A stretch of 64,000 bases of DNA, from assembly GCA_965262305.1 (NCBI GenBank), contig CBDHEY010000002.1, forward strand, positions 1,054,001 to 1,118,000, read 5' to 3'. The notes under the pieces were generated by a model. That model was not told where the DNA came from and did no database searches. It saw only the letters and a program-made list of their open reading frames with translations. The DNA comes from CBDHEY01 sp965262305. GTDB lineage: Bacteria > Pseudomonadota > Gammaproteobacteria > Pseudomonadales > Cellvibrionaceae. Below, one piece after another: positions 54,250 through 63,982 of this stretch; position 1 is the stretch's first letter; each line of letters starts with the position of its first letter. A program made the position numbers and the translations under genes.

Positions 54250-55026
54250 GTGAGTGAAAATCAACAATTCAGTAATCTCATGGTCGTGGTGACTAATCAT
54301 CTAAATGCAATTCATGATGCACTTGAGGATTATGAAAAACATCATCGAGAGTTTCTTGATGCGGCTGTTTCTCAGCAAATGCAAAAGCTGACTTCGCAAA
54401 TTAAATCCTCGGAGGTGCAACCTGGAAAGCCGTTACAACAGGATCGAATAAAACCTCTCGAAGACGATTTAACTGGGCTTCCAAACCATTCGGCCTATGC
54501 CGAAAGGTCGTTTCATGAGTTGCGCCGTTTTAAGCGGTATCATCGCAGTTTGGTTCTCGCTGTTTGTGATTTAGATAACTTTAAACAAGTCAACGATCGA
54601 TATGGGCGTCAGGCAGGTGATAAAGCTTTAAAATTAATTGCCAAAGTTCTGCGTAAAAAAATCAGGTCAGTAGATTTTCTTGCTCGCCATGGCGGAGAAG
54701 AGTTTGTTCTTCTAATGCCGGAAACAAATGCCCAGCAGGCACTAAAGGTATTAGATAAAGTACGCAGTACCATTGCAAATATTCCATTTAAAATGAATCG
54801 CTCTCCACTTTCCATTACCGTCTCGATTGGCGTTACCGAGTTTGTTGCAGATGATTCGATGGATACGGTGTTCGAGAGAGCAGATAAAGCGCTTTTTAAA
54901 GCAAAATCCACTGGGCGAAACAAATGCGAGGTTCAACTCAAAAGCAATAAAGGTACTCCATCTAAGTCATCTTATTTTAGTTCCCCAAAGAGTCCTTCGA
55001 GAAGTAAAGAAATCTCATTTAAATAG
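54250..55026 (+). CDS. Diguanylate cyclase (GGDEF domain)
   Basis: This 258-residue cytoplasmic protein has an N-terminal helical region (about 1-70) without a known sensor and a GGDEF domain (about 72-232) with GGEEF at 148-152, preceded by the inhibitory site RSVD five residues before. Both active site and product-inhibition site look intact, so it should make c-di-GMP and be feedback inhibited. The Ser/Lys-rich C-terminal tail (about 235-258) looks disordered. The start is GTG 54250; an internal ATG at 54280 is possible. Confidence 0.9.
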   Translation: MSENQQFSNLMVVVTNHLNAIHDALEDYEKHHREFLDAAVSQQMQKLTSQIKSSEVQPGKPLQQDRIKPLEDDLTGLPNHSAYAERSFHELRRFKRYHRSLVLAVCDLDNFKQVNDRYGRQAGDKALKLIAKVLRKKIRSVDFLARHGGEEFVLLMPETNAQQALKVLDKVRSTIANIPFKMNRSPLSITVSIGVTEFVADDSMDTVFERADKALFKAKSTGRNKCEVQLKSNKGTPSKSSYFSSPKSPSRSKEISFK

Positions 55027-55039
55027 GGTTTTCAAGTGT

Positions 55040-55260
55040 TTTAGTCCCATATGCGAGCATGGATGCAGGTAAGTAGGGCAACGCATGAGCAGTTACGGAT
55101 GGCTACGACCATTAGCTACAAAGTGCACCTCGTTAGACATGTTTTAGGTTCCGCACGATTGTTGGACACCGGAGATAGAGCGACGCATGATGCCAGACCT
55201 GGGACGTCATTCGAGGTGAATCAGAGGTTCATAAATTTTTTTAGCGACAGATTCGATAAA
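55040..55260. other. Composition-outlier segment between GGDEF and ylqF genes
   Basis: About 220 bases here are near 55% G+C, clearly above the surrounding AT-rich DNA, and include phrases such as GAGCATGGATGC and CAGTTACGGATGGCTACGAC that look like dispersed-repeat sequence. The frame of ylqF runs open through it, but I see no protein family and treat it as non-coding or an inserted repeat. Confidence 0.4.
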
Positions 55261-55314
55261 AATATATACTGCGATATTAATTTATCTGAGAACTTTTATT
55301 TAAGTGAGGATCAT

Positions 55315-56172
55315 ATGACCATACAGTGGTATCCCGGGCATATGCATAAAGCGCAAAAGGAGATAAGAAAAGTCTTGCCGACAATTGATGTGGTGATCGA
55401 AGTACTTGATTCGCGAATTCCATTTAGTAGTGAAAACCCTTTAATTGCTCAGTTAAGAAAAGACAAACCCTGTATAAAAGTTTTAACAAAAAGTGACCTC
55501 GCCGATGAAAGTGTTTTGGCTTCTTGGCAAACATATTTGGAAAAGGAAAAACTAACTAAAACGCTAGCAGTCACAAATAAAGTTCCAAAAAATTGTAAAG
55601 TCATATTTGAACTATGTGAAAAATTTTATCCAGAGCGGATCGTCCGAAATCGAAAAATAAAAGCAATGATTCTAGGTATACCTAATGTGGGTAAATCGAC
55701 GTTGATTAATAATTTGGTAGGAAAAACTATTGCAAAAACGGGAAATGAGCCAGCGGTTACCAAGGTTCAACAACCTATACATATTGATGATAATTTTATG
55801 CTCTTGGATACTCCTGGAATTTTATGGCCGAAACAGGAATTTGAAAAATCCAGCTATCGATTAGCGACTACAGGGGCAATAAAAAACACGGCAATGAGTT
55901 ACGACGATGTTGCATTTTTTGCTGCAGAGTTTCTTCTTAGGTTTTATCCCGATAGACTTTTGGTTCGATACGAATTAAAAACGAAACCAGAATCCGAATT
56001 AGAGTTTTTTGAAATAATTGGAAGTAAGCGGGGATGTATTGTTGGTGGTGGACGTGTCGATTTAAATAAAATATCTGAAATATTTTTGAACGAGATACGT
56101 TCGGGTTTTCTGGGTGGTTTGTGCTTTGAAACCCCTGAAATGATTGAAGAAGAAATATCAAATTTAAAATAA
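55315..56172 (+). CDS. ylqF: YlqF/RbgA-family ribosome biogenesis GTPase
   Basis: This 285-residue circularly permuted GTPase shows the order G4-G5-G1-G3: TKSD (about 61-64), then GIPNVGKSTLINNL (about 122-135) and DTPGILWP (about 166-173). It starts TIQWYPGHMHKA, the classical YlqF N-terminus, with the C-terminal ANTAR-like part. It assists large-subunit assembly. I place the start at ATG 55315, with AGGA five bases upstream, although the frame is open from 55051: the upstream codons match no family and lie in composition-shifted DNA. Confidence 0.9.
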   Translation: MTIQWYPGHMHKAQKEIRKVLPTIDVVIEVLDSRIPFSSENPLIAQLRKDKPCIKVLTKSDLADESVLASWQTYLEKEKLTKTLAVTNKVPKNCKVIFELCEKFYPERIVRNRKIKAMILGIPNVGKSTLINNLVGKTIAKTGNEPAVTKVQQPIHIDDNFMLLDTPGILWPKQEFEKSSYRLATTGAIKNTAMSYDDVAFFAAEFLLRFYPDRLLVRYELKTKPESELEFFEIIGSKRGCIVGGGRVDLNKISEIFLNEIRSGFLGGLCFETPEMIEEEISNLK

Positions 56173-56181
56173 ATTATTTAA

Positions 56182-56210
56182 TAGTTTGCATCTTTAATAG
56201 ATGCAAACTA
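56182..56210. terminator. Bidirectional hairpin between ylqF and hpf
   Basis: TAGTTTGCATC (56182-56192) and GATGCAAACTA (56200-56210) form a perfect 11-bp stem with a seven-base loop between the convergent ends of ylqF and hpf. It lacks a long T-run, but its position suits a shared terminator or RNA stability element. Confidence 0.55.
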
Positions 56211-56274
56211 ACCAGCATCACTGTTTATTTCTAACTTATTTAACTACAAAGCAAATTACTTGAGTAGATAGAAA

Positions 56275-56586
56275 TTAACCGTTTGCAGCTTTGTTTTGGC
56301 GATGTGATGTCTGCGATCCTTTTCTGTGTGATAAAGCTGAATCTAGCTTTTTAACTGCATCTGCTATAGCTGCATACATTTCCTGATTCTCGGCTCTCAC
56401 TGCAACGGTGGCACCAAAAAACTGTGTGCTAGCTTCGACGCGTTGAGTATTTCGTTCTACGGTGAGAGTGATATTTAAGGAGTTAAGTTGAGGATAATGG
56501 GATTTGATTTTTGCAAATCTAATATTGACGTTTTCTCTGATTCCATCAGTAATTTCGACATGATGTCCTGAAAGTTCTATATGCAT
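56275..56586 (-). CDS. hpf: Ribosome hibernation-promoting factor (short HPF/RaiA family)
   Basis: This 103-residue protein matches short HPF/YfiA proteins (IELSGHHVEITDGIRENV, FAKIKSHYP, VEASTQFFGATVAVRAE, MYAAIADAVKKLDSAL). These bind idle ribosomes and promote or stabilise 100S or 70S hibernation. The start is ATG 56586 with an excellent AGGAGAT upstream. In many gammaproteobacteria hpf lies beside rpoN; here it does not. The C-terminal 15 residues are polar and probably disordered. Confidence 0.92.
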   Translation of the reverse strand: MHIELSGHHVEITDGIRENVNIRFAKIKSHYPQLNSLNITLTVERNTQRVEASTQFFGATVAVRAENQEMYAAIADAVKKLDSALSHRKGSQTSHRQNKAANG

Positions 56587-56693
56587 ATAGATCTCCTCTT
56601 TTTCTACCTTGGTACTATATCCTGCTCCTGCTAAAAAAAAATAGCAAGCAATATTTTAATGGTTTTGTAACAAATTTGATTTATGTCGTCGCT

Positions 56694-56724
56694 ACAAAAC
56701 TATAGACAGTTTTCACTGTCTATA
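56694..56724 (-). terminator. Terminator downstream of the DEAD-box helicase gene
   Basis: On the minus strand a perfect nine-base-pair stem (TATAGACAG/CTGTCTATA, 56701-56724) is followed by GTTTTGT. It lies about 130 bases after the helicase stop and before hpf. Confidence 0.6.
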
Positions 56725-56856
56725 ATGAAGCTTAGTGTTAATCCTAAAAATAAGCCCAAAATTTTTGAAATAAATAGAGTTTTATAAATCTAGGTAACTT
56801 AACCTGAAGATTTTATAGCGCAATACTTAGTCAATTCTGATTTTTGATATTAAAAC

Positions 56857-58560
56857 CTATTTTTTAGATTTTTTGGTTTTAGAAGATGGTTTCTTTGATT
56901 GTTTTATTCGTTCAATACCGAGTTTCTTTTGGTTGACCCTTGTTTCTCGTAAAGTGTTAAACGTTTCCTTCGGCATGTCTTCGGGAAGTTCTACGATGGA
57001 ATGACTTTCGTGAATACTGATTTTTCCGATGAATTTGCTACTTATGTTTGCTTCGTTTGCAATGGCACCTACAATTTCGCGAGGAGTCACGTTATCGCTA
57101 TGGCCGACATGGATCTTGAAGGCTTCCATGCTAAAGCGTTTAGAGTCATCGTTTTTCTTTCTTCTATTCCTTTTGTTTTTGTCTTGGTCACCAATTTGTG
57201 GGTCTCGATTTGGTTTATTACTTCCCGTACTTTTAGGTTTTTCAATAATTAAGGGACGTTCTTTTTGAGCAAGAAAAACGAGACCAGCAGCAATTTCTTC
57301 TGCATCAAACTCGTACTCTGATGTGAGTTCGACGACAAGATCTCGATAAATGGGTGAAGACGATTCTTTAATTGCGCCGATGATAGAAAGTTTTAAATCC
57401 TTAACACGTTTATCAATTAGTTCATCTCTACTAGGTAAATCCATGCGAGATATTTTTTGTCGTGTCGTTTTTTCAATTGACTGAAGAAGACGCTTTTCTC
57501 TTGGGGCAACAAATAAAATAGCTTTTCCTTTTCGACCTGCTCTTCCTGTTCTGCCGATACGATGCACATAGGCTTCGTCGTCGTATGGAATGTCGTAGTT
57601 TATTACGTGACTTATCCTTTCAACATCAAGGCCTCTCGCAGCTACGTCTGTGGCAATTAAGATATCTAAGGAGCCGTTTTTCAATTGTTCAACGGTTCTT
57701 ACTCGTAATTGTTGGCTCATGTCACCGTTCAGAGGTGAACTTGAAAAGCCGCGCGCATTGAGTTTGTCTGAGAGTTCTACTGTTGCAGTCTTTGTTCTCA
57801 CAAATATAATCATTCCATCGAATTCCTCCACTTCGAGAATCCGAGTAAGGGCATCGAGTTTGTTCGTACCGGAAACTAACCAATAGGCTTGATCGATGTT
57901 TTCATTGGTAGTGACTTTGGTTTGAATACGAACTTCTTCTGGGTTGGAAAGGTATTTATCCGCGACTTTTCTAATCGCTGGAGGCATAGTCGCTGAAAAC
58001 AGAGCTACTTGACGGTTGGATGGTGTTGATTCTAATATCGCCTCAACATCATCAATAAAGCCCATTCTCAACATTTCATCCGCTTCGTCTAGTACGAGCG
58101 TCTTTAATTCACTCAGGTCTAAACTTTTTCTCTCTAAGTGATCAAGTAATCTTCCAGGCGTACCCACAATGACCTGCACGCCACGTTTTAAACCTCGCAA
58201 TTGTCCTCTCATATCTTGGCCGCCGTATAAAGGCAAGACGTGAAAATTATCCAAGTTTGCTGCATAAGATTGAAAAGCTTCCGCTACCTGTATCGCTAGC
58301 TCACGTGTTGGGCAGAGCACAAGTGCTTGTGGTGTTCGAATCTTGGTGTCAATTTTCGCTAAACAGGGCAGAGCAAAAGCCGCTGTTTTTCCTGTCCCGG
58401 TTTGCGCCATACCAATAATGTCGTGGTTATCCATTAGGATTGGAATTGTTGCTGCTTGGATCGGTGATGGATTCTCGTAACCAATTTTATCGAGTGCCGA
58501 GGTTATAGATTTTGGCAGGTTGAGATCTGCAAAGGATGGGTTTTCGGAATTAGGTGACAT
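56857..58560 (-). CDS. deaD: DEAD-box ATP-dependent RNA helicase (DeaD/CsdA-like)
   Basis: This 567-residue helicase has all core motifs: the Q motif before AQTGTGKT, LDEADEML, FSATMP, IATDVAARGLDVE and HRIGRTGRAGR. A Lys/Asn-rich linker (about 440-470) precedes a DbpA-type RNA-binding domain (about 475-545), as in DeaD/CsdA. It unwinds structured RNA during ribosome assembly and cold adaptation. It starts at ATG 58560. The C-terminal tail is Lys/Ser-rich. Family clear, exact orthology likely. Confidence 0.93.
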   Translation of the reverse strand: MSPNSENPSFADLNLPKSITSALDKIGYENPSPIQAATIPILMDNHDIIGMAQTGTGKTAAFALPCLAKIDTKIRTPQALVLCPTRELAIQVAEAFQSYAANLDNFHVLPLYGGQDMRGQLRGLKRGVQVIVGTPGRLLDHLERKSLDLSELKTLVLDEADEMLRMGFIDDVEAILESTPSNRQVALFSATMPPAIRKVADKYLSNPEEVRIQTKVTTNENIDQAYWLVSGTNKLDALTRILEVEEFDGMIIFVRTKTATVELSDKLNARGFSSSPLNGDMSQQLRVRTVEQLKNGSLDILIATDVAARGLDVERISHVINYDIPYDDEAYVHRIGRTGRAGRKGKAILFVAPREKRLLQSIEKTTRQKISRMDLPSRDELIDKRVKDLKLSIIGAIKESSSPIYRDLVVELTSEYEFDAEEIAAGLVFLAQKERPLIIEKPKSTGSNKPNRDPQIGDQDKNKRNRRKKNDDSKRFSMEAFKIHVGHSDNVTPREIVGAIANEANISSKFIGKISIHESHSIVELPEDMPKETFNTLRETRVNQKKLGIERIKQSKKPSSKTKKSKK

Positions 58561-58757
58561 AGGGTACCAAGGCTAGCGCCAATTTAGTTTTAATAAGGGG
58601 TGAATTGCTGGAAAGTAGGTGAGTGAGTAGCAAATCGTTAAAGGGGGCGGATTCTATACGAAACTGAGAATTCCCGCTAGGTTATTTTTTCGTCAATTAT
58701 TCTTTTTTTGCTTTTAATACAAGGATACAAATCTTACGTTTTGCTTTTGGCACGTAA

Positions 58758-58780
58758 ATAAAAAAGCCCCAAGTGGGGCT
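58758..58780 (-). terminator. Intrinsic terminator of gltA
   Basis: On the minus strand AGCCCC-ACTT-GGGGCT (58765-58780) is followed by TTTTTTAT, a classic rho-independent terminator 32 bases after the gltA stop. Confidence 0.88.
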
Positions 58781-58811
58781 CTTTACGTCAAAGTCTTTAG
58801 CTACCAAGTGG

Positions 58812-60125
58812 TTAGAAGCTCGTATCTACAGCTTTCGCTCGAGTTTTTCTGTCAGTAATGTCTCGTTTCGCCGCGCCGGTATAGAGCTGGCGAGGGCGCC
58901 CTATACGATAGGATTCTGTGAGCATTTCATGCCAATGAGCTATCCATCCAACAACACGTCCTGTAGCAAAAATTACAGTAAACATATCTGTTGGGATACC
59001 GATCGCTTTCATAATAATTCCGGAGTAGAAATCTACATTAGGGTAGAGTTTTTTCTCGATAAAGTATTCGTCTTCAAGCGCAATTTGCTCCAAGCGTTTA
59101 GCAATTTGAAGCAACGGATCGTCTTCTAACCCAAGTTCACTAAGAACTTCATCACAGGTCTGTTTCATCACTTTCGCTCTAGGGTCGAAGTTTTTATATA
59201 CTCTGTGCCCAAAGCCCATTAGGCGGAAAGGATCATTTTTATCTTTTGCTTTAGCGATAAATTTGTCGATGTTACTTACATCGCCAATTTCTTTAAGCAT
59301 TGTCAATACCGCTTCGTTTGCACCGCCGTGAGCAGGCCCCCAAAGTGTTGCAATACCAGAAGCAATACACGCAAATGGATTAGCGCCAGAAGAGCCAGCG
59401 AGACGCACAGTGGAAGTGGAAGCGTTTTGCTCGTGATCAGCATGCAACAAGAATATTTTATCCATGGCCTTAGATAATGTAGGACTTACATAGGGATCAT
59501 CGCAAGGCGTACCAAACATCATATGCAAAAAGTTTTCTGCATAACTCATTTTGTTGTCTGGATACATAAATGGCTGCCCTTTTGAATGCTTGTAGCACAT
59601 GGCCGCAAGGGTGGGCAGCTTAGCAATTAATCTGTGAGCAGAAATAATTCGGTGTTGAGGATCATTAATATCTAATGAATCATGATAAAAAGCAGACAAA
59701 GCTCCAACAATTCCGCACATCATTGCCATCGGATGTGAGTCATAATGAAAACCGCGGAAAAAATGCGCAATTGATTCGTGAACCATAGTATGGTTACGAA
59801 TAATGCTTTCAAATGAGTTGTATTGTTCTTGGCTTGGTAATTCACCGTGAAGCAGCAAAAAGCAGGTTTCTAAGTAGTTAGATTTATTCGCAAGCTCCTC
59901 AATCGGGTAGCCTCGATGCAATAGAATACCTTTTGCACCATCAATATAGGTTATCTTTGATTCACATGACGCAGTGGATACGAAACCCGGGTCATAAGTG
60001 AAATAGCCTTTTGATGTTAGTGCTCTAATATCGATTACATCAGGTCCTACTGTTCCTGAATAGACTGGTAACTCAACAGATTCGTCTAAGCCATCGATAT
60101 CAAGTTTGGCTTTCTTATCAGTCAT
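58812..60125 (-). CDS. gltA: Citrate synthase (type II)
   Basis: This 437-residue enzyme condenses acetyl-CoA and oxaloacetate in the TCA cycle. It has the type II features: [32 protein letters not shown] (His), [16 protein letters not shown] (His) and, in [19 protein letters not shown], the conserved C-terminal segment. Its N-terminal domain (about 1-60) fits hexameric, NADH-inhibited gammaproteobacterial enzymes. It is divergent from sdhCDAB, the usual arrangement, and ends at an intrinsic terminator. Confidence 0.97.
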   Translation of the reverse strand: MTDKKAKLDIDGLDESVELPVYSGTVGPDVIDIRALTSKGYFTYDPGFVSTASCESKITYIDGAKGILLHRGYPIEELANKSNYLETCFLLLHGELPSQEQYNSFESIIRNHTMVHESIAHFFRGFHYDSHPMAMMCGIVGALSAFYHDSLDINDPQHRIISAHRLIAKLPTLAAMCYKHSKGQPFMYPDNKMSYAENFLHMMFGTPCDDPYVSPTLSKAMDKIFLLHADHEQNASTSTVRLAGSSGANPFACIASGIATLWGPAHGGANEAVLTMLKEIGDVSNIDKFIAKAKDKNDPFRLMGFGHRVYKNFDPRAKVMKQTCDEVLSELGLEDDPLLQIAKRLEQIALEDEYFIEKKLYPNVDFYSGIIMKAIGIPTDMFTVIFATGRVVGWIAHWHEMLTESYRIGRPRQLYTGAAKRDITDRKTRAKAVDTSF

Positions 60126-60686
60126 TGAGGGGCTCCCGTAGTTTATTTATGAAGAAAAATTAGCCATATTTGGCACTGGTTTCGCCTTAAAATGCGCGTA
60201 AATTGTTCGAAATCATGAAATCTCTGAAGCCAAAAGCGAGAGTTTGCTAAAAAATAATCTCTGCCCTAAGCGTATGTCGAACTAGTATAGTGAAAAAAAT
60301 GCTTTTAAGTGTAGCCCTATCAACGAGCAACATTAAAAAAATATGCTTTAATGTTTAATAAGTGTGCAGAGACGTGCGTGAGCGGTGCAAAAAAAAACAA
60401 GTTAACCAATTTGGTGCGATGTTGATTGGCTGATTTTTGGCAAAGGCGTGTAAGTGCTTATCAGTATTTGTATTTTCCATGAGTGATCACTATAATTCCG
60501 CGCCGTATTCAGGGCTTATTCGTTAGCGACGATCCAGCACCAGCTCCTACCGATTAACGTATACAATAGTATGTTGGTAAGAGAGTTAGGCAATAAATTG
60601 TACTGGCACTTCTTATGATTTTTCGTCTTCAATTTAGCGAAATAGAGTGAAACTAGGCTGAACCTAAACCACGGTGATAAATTAAA
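60126..60686. other. Divergent gltA / sdhC control region
   Basis: This 561-base region has no gene. It carries the gltA promoter (minus strand, not resolved by eye) and the sdh promoter (listed separately). An sdh leader of about 180 bases lies before sdhC. A perfect AGTGATCACT palindrome (60482-60491) touches the sdh -10 box and could be an operator. Confidence 0.5.
60468..60496 (+). promoter_or_regulatory. Sigma-70 promoter of sdhCDAB
   Basis: TTGTAT (60468-60473) and a perfect TATAAT (60491-60496) are 17 bases apart. A palindrome, AGTGATCACT, overlaps the spacer and first -10 base, so a repressor bound there would block transcription. The G+C-rich discriminator TCCGCGCC follows. Confidence 0.65.
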
Positions 60687-61061
60687 GTGAATAAAAATAG
60701 ACCTGTAAATCTTGATATTGGAACAATTCAATTTCCCATAACGGCGATTGTCTCTATTACACATCGTGTAACAGGAATGGTTTCTTTGGCGGGAATGCTT
60801 ATTCTGATGTGGATGTTAGATGTCAGTTTAGATTCGAGAGAAAGCTTCGAGTTCTTACTTGAGATTATGGCGAATCCATTAGCTAAATTTGTACTATGGG
60901 GTGTTTTAGCTGCACTTGCATATCATTTGGTTGCAGGTTTACGCCATTTAATCATGGATATTGGAATCGGTGAAACCTTAGAAGGCGGAAAAGCTGGTGC
61001 CAAAGTAACAATAGCAATTTCAGTTATCTTAATTATTTTAGCGGGGGTTTGGTTATGGTAA
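60687..61061 (+). CDS. sdhC: Succinate dehydrogenase cytochrome b556 subunit SdhC
   Basis: This 124-residue protein is one of two membrane anchors of complex II. It shows RPVNLDIGTIQFPITAIVSI, the family segment SITHRVTGM, three membrane helices, and HLVAGLRHLIMD with the haem-ligand His. Starts at GTG 60687. Its 3' end overlaps the sdhD start by seven bases. First gene of sdhCDAB. Confidence 0.95.
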   Translation: MNKNRPVNLDIGTIQFPITAIVSITHRVTGMVSLAGMLILMWMLDVSLDSRESFEFLLEIMANPLAKFVLWGVLAALAYHLVAGLRHLIMDIGIGETLEGGKAGAKVTIAISVILIILAGVWLW

Positions 61062-61426
61062 CAGCAGTTACGAACCTAGGGCGAAGTGGCTTATCTGATT
61101 GGTTGGTACAACGATTTTCCGCCATCATCCTCGCTGCTTATACTTTTTTTATAATCATTTACTTGTTAATTAACCCCGAATTGGATTACGAGCAGTGGTC
61201 AGGCTTGTACAATCAACTTTGGATGCGAGTCTTTACTTTGCTCGTTATTATAAGTTGTGCCGCTCATGGATGGATTGGATTGTGGGGGGTTTTAACCGAT
61301 TACGTAACAGATCGAATGATGGGTCCGAAAGCCACTGTTGTTCGTATGTTATCGATGATGTTTTATGCTGTCGTCGCATTAACTTTTGTTATTTGGGGCG
61401 TGGAAATATTATGGGGAATCCAGTAA
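61055..61426 (+). CDS. sdhD: Succinate dehydrogenase membrane anchor SdhD
   Basis: This 123-residue subunit has three membrane helices and the family motifs GLSDWLVQRFSAIILAAYT and AAHGWIGLWGVLTDYV with the haem-side His. With SdhC it forms the quinone site of complex II. I use ATG 61055, within the sdhC end; the track-like TTG at 61049 would add two residues. sdhA begins directly after its stop. Confidence 0.94.
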   Translation: MVTAVTNLGRSGLSDWLVQRFSAIILAAYTFFIIIYLLINPELDYEQWSGLYNQLWMRVFTLLVIISCAAHGWIGLWGVLTDYVTDRMMGPKATVVRMLSMMFYAVVALTFVIWGVEILWGIQ

Positions 61427-63199
61427 ATGTCTAAAATGCGAACAATTACTTTTGATGGTATCGTTGTTGGCGGCGGCGGTGCTGGCATGCGTGCAGCGCT
61501 TCAGCTTGCTCAATCAGGTTATAAAACAGCGGTAATCACAAAGGTGTTTCCCACTCGATCTCATACGGTATCGGCTCAAGGTGGAATAACATGCGCCATT
61601 GCGAGTTCAGATCCCAATGACGATTGGCGTTGGCATATGTATGACACTGTCAAGGGCTCTGATTATATAGGCGACCAGGATGCCATCGAATATATGTGTT
61701 CTGTTGGTCCTCAAACAGTATTTGAACTAGAGCACATGGGCTTACCTTTTTCTCGAACAGATGAAGGTCGAATTTATCAACGCCCGTTTGGTGGCCAGTC
61801 AAAAGATTTTGGTAAAGGTGGCCAAGCCGCTCGAACCTGTGCCGCAGCAGACAGAACCGGTCATGCACTGCTACATGCTCTTTATCAAGGTAATGTAAAG
61901 AATAACACTGTATTTTTGAATGAGTGGTTTGCCGTTGATATTGTGAAGAACCAAGACAATGCCGTTTGTGGCGTTATTGCTATCAACATTGAAGATGGTG
62001 AAGTGGTTTTGGTTAAATCTAAAGCTACTGTGTTGGCAACTGGTGGTGCCGGTAGAATATATGCGTCTACGACTAATGCTCACATTAACACCGGTGACGG
62101 TCTTGCGATGTCGCTGAGAGCGGGTTTCCCTGCTCAAGATATGGAAATGTGGCAGTTTCACCCAACAGGAATATATGGCGCCGGTACGCTTGTAACAGAG
62201 GGTTGTCGCGGTGAGGGTGGTTACTTAATAAATAAAGATGGTGAGCGATTTATGGAGCGCTATGCGCCCAACGCAAAAGATCTTGCTGGTCGTGATGTTG
62301 TGGCCAGATCTATGGTTTTAGAGATACTAGAAGGCCGTGGTTGCGGTGAGAATGGTGACTATGTTCATCTTAAGCTTGACCATCTTGGTGCTGAAACTTT
62401 AAATCAACGCTTACCTGGTATACTTGAGTTGTCCAGAACCTTTGCTCACGCAGATCCAATCAAAGAACCTATTCCAGTAGTGCCTACGTGTCATTATATG
62501 ATGGGTGGAATACCTACTAATGTCGATGGTCAGGCTTTGACTATTGATTCAGATGGATACGACAAAGTTGTGGATGGTTTTTACGCATGCGGTGAAGTGG
62601 CATGTGTCTCCGTGCATGGGGCAAATCGCCTTGGTGGGAATTCTTTGCTGGATCTGGTCGTTTTCGGTCGTTCGTCAGGTATGTTCATTGAAAAAACCTT
62701 ACGAGAGGGTGTTGAACTTCGTGAGCCATCTGAAAGTGATATCGAAATGGCAATGTCTCGTTTGAACAAAGTTAATGATTCGTCCTCTGGAGACAGTCCT
62801 GCGAATCTAAGAGCTGAATTGCAAAACATTATGCAGAATCACTTTGGCGTTTTCCGTAAAGGTGAGTTCATGCAAGAGGGTATTAAGAAACTCGCAGATT
62901 TGCGCGAACGTATTGAGAACTTGCATTTGGTGGATAAAAGTAATGCATTTAATACCGCTCGAATTGAGGCCCTAGAATTGCAAAATTTATTTGAAGTTGC
63001 AGAAGCGACAGCGATTGCAGCGGAAGAGCGCAAAGAATCTCGTGGAGCACACGCTCGAGAAGATTTCCAAGATAGGGATGATGAGAACTGGTTGTGTCAT
63101 TCCATGTTTTTCCCTTCAGAAAAGTCTGTTGGCAAGCGTTCGGTGAATTTCGCACCTAAAACAATGGAAGCTTTTGAGCCTAAGGTTCGTACGTACTAG
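61427..63199 (+). CDS. sdhA: Succinate dehydrogenase flavoprotein subunit SdhA
   Basis: This 590-residue catalytic subunit oxidises succinate to fumarate. It has the FAD fold [14 protein letters not shown], the FAD-linking His in [10 protein letters not shown], the active-site region [21 protein letters not shown] and [19 protein letters not shown]. Length is normal. It starts at ATG 61427, the base after the sdhD stop. Confidence 0.98.
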   Translation: MSKMRTITFDGIVVGGGGAGMRAALQLAQSGYKTAVITKVFPTRSHTVSAQGGITCAIASSDPNDDWRWHMYDTVKGSDYIGDQDAIEYMCSVGPQTVFELEHMGLPFSRTDEGRIYQRPFGGQSKDFGKGGQAARTCAAADRTGHALLHALYQGNVKNNTVFLNEWFAVDIVKNQDNAVCGVIAINIEDGEVVLVKSKATVLATGGAGRIYASTTNAHINTGDGLAMSLRAGFPAQDMEMWQFHPTGIYGAGTLVTEGCRGEGGYLINKDGERFMERYAPNAKDLAGRDVVARSMVLEILEGRGCGENGDYVHLKLDHLGAETLNQRLPGILELSRTFAHADPIKEPIPVVPTCHYMMGGIPTNVDGQALTIDSDGYDKVVDGFYACGEVACVSVHGANRLGGNSLLDLVVFGRSSGMFIEKTLREGVELREPSESDIEMAMSRLNKVNDSSSGDSPANLRAELQNIMQNHFGVFRKGEFMQEGIKKLADLRERIENLHLVDKSNAFNTARIEALELQNLFEVAEATAIAAEERKESRGAHAREDFQDRDDENWLCHSMFFPSEKSVGKRSVNFAPKTMEAFEPKVRTY

Positions 63200-63269
63200 T
63201 TTTATTCAGTAATTTGAAGAATTAATTTTTTTATAATCGCGATTGGTCCTGAGTTAGAAAGGTAAAACC

Positions 63270-63974
63270 ATGCTTAAAGTAGAAGTGTATCGCTACAACC
63301 CTGAAACTGATAATGCCCCTCACATGAAGAGCTATGAGGTAGATACTCAAGGAAAAGATTTGATGGTCTTGGATGTATTGGAGTTATTGAAGGCTCAGGA
63401 CCCTTCTCTCACATACCGACGTTCTTGTAGAGAAGGCGTATGTGGTTCAGACGGCATGAATATTTCTGGTAAAAATGGCTTAGCGTGCATCAAACCCCTT
63501 TCGGAGTGTGTAAAAAATAATAAACTGGTTTTAAGGCCTCTTCCTGGATTACCGGTCATTCGTGATCTCGTTGTAGATATGTCTCAATTTTATGAGCAAT
63601 ACTTGAAAATAGAACCCTACTTGCAGAACAATACGCCGGCTCCTGCCATTGAAAGACTGCAATCTCCCGAAGACAGGGATAAACTCGACGGATTATACGA
63701 ATGTATCTTGTGTGCTTGCTGTTCAACGAGTTGTCCGTCGTTTTGGTGGAACCCAGACAAATTTATTGGCCCTGCTGGCTTACTTCAAGCATACCGTTTC
63801 TTGGCTGATAGTCGTGATACAGCGACCGACGAGAGATTGAGCAAGCTAGATGACCCATTCAGCGTTTTCCGTTGTCATGGGATCCAAAACTGTGTGGATG
63901 TTTGCCCTAAAGGTTTAAACCCTACAAAAGCTATTGGTCACATAAGAAATATGTTGCTCCAGCGGGGAACGTAA
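63270..63974 (+). CDS. sdhB: Succinate dehydrogenase iron-sulfur subunit SdhB
   Basis: This 234-residue subunit carries electrons from FAD to quinone. The [2Fe-2S] site is CREGVCGSDGMNISG with a fourth Cys in LACIKPL; the [4Fe-4S] site is CILCACCSTSCP; the [3Fe-4S] site is in CHGIQNCVDVCPKGLNP. Complete within the window. It starts at ATG 63270, with AGAAAGG seven bases upstream, 70 bases after sdhA. Confidence 0.97.
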   Translation: MLKVEVYRYNPETDNAPHMKSYEVDTQGKDLMVLDVLELLKAQDPSLTYRRSCREGVCGSDGMNISGKNGLACIKPLSECVKNNKLVLRPLPGLPVIRDLVVDMSQFYEQYLKIEPYLQNNTPAPAIERLQSPEDRDKLDGLYECILCACCSTSCPSFWWNPDKFIGPAGLLQAYRFLADSRDTATDERLSKLDDPFSVFRCHGIQNCVDVCPKGLNPTKAIGHIRNMLLQRGT

Positions 63975-63982
63975 CATATTAA

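Noticed and set aside
55051..55314. N-terminal extension of the ylqF frame
   Set aside because: The family starts at TIQWYPGHM, with a good ribosome site at that point; the extension matches nothing I know and lies in composition-shifted DNA.
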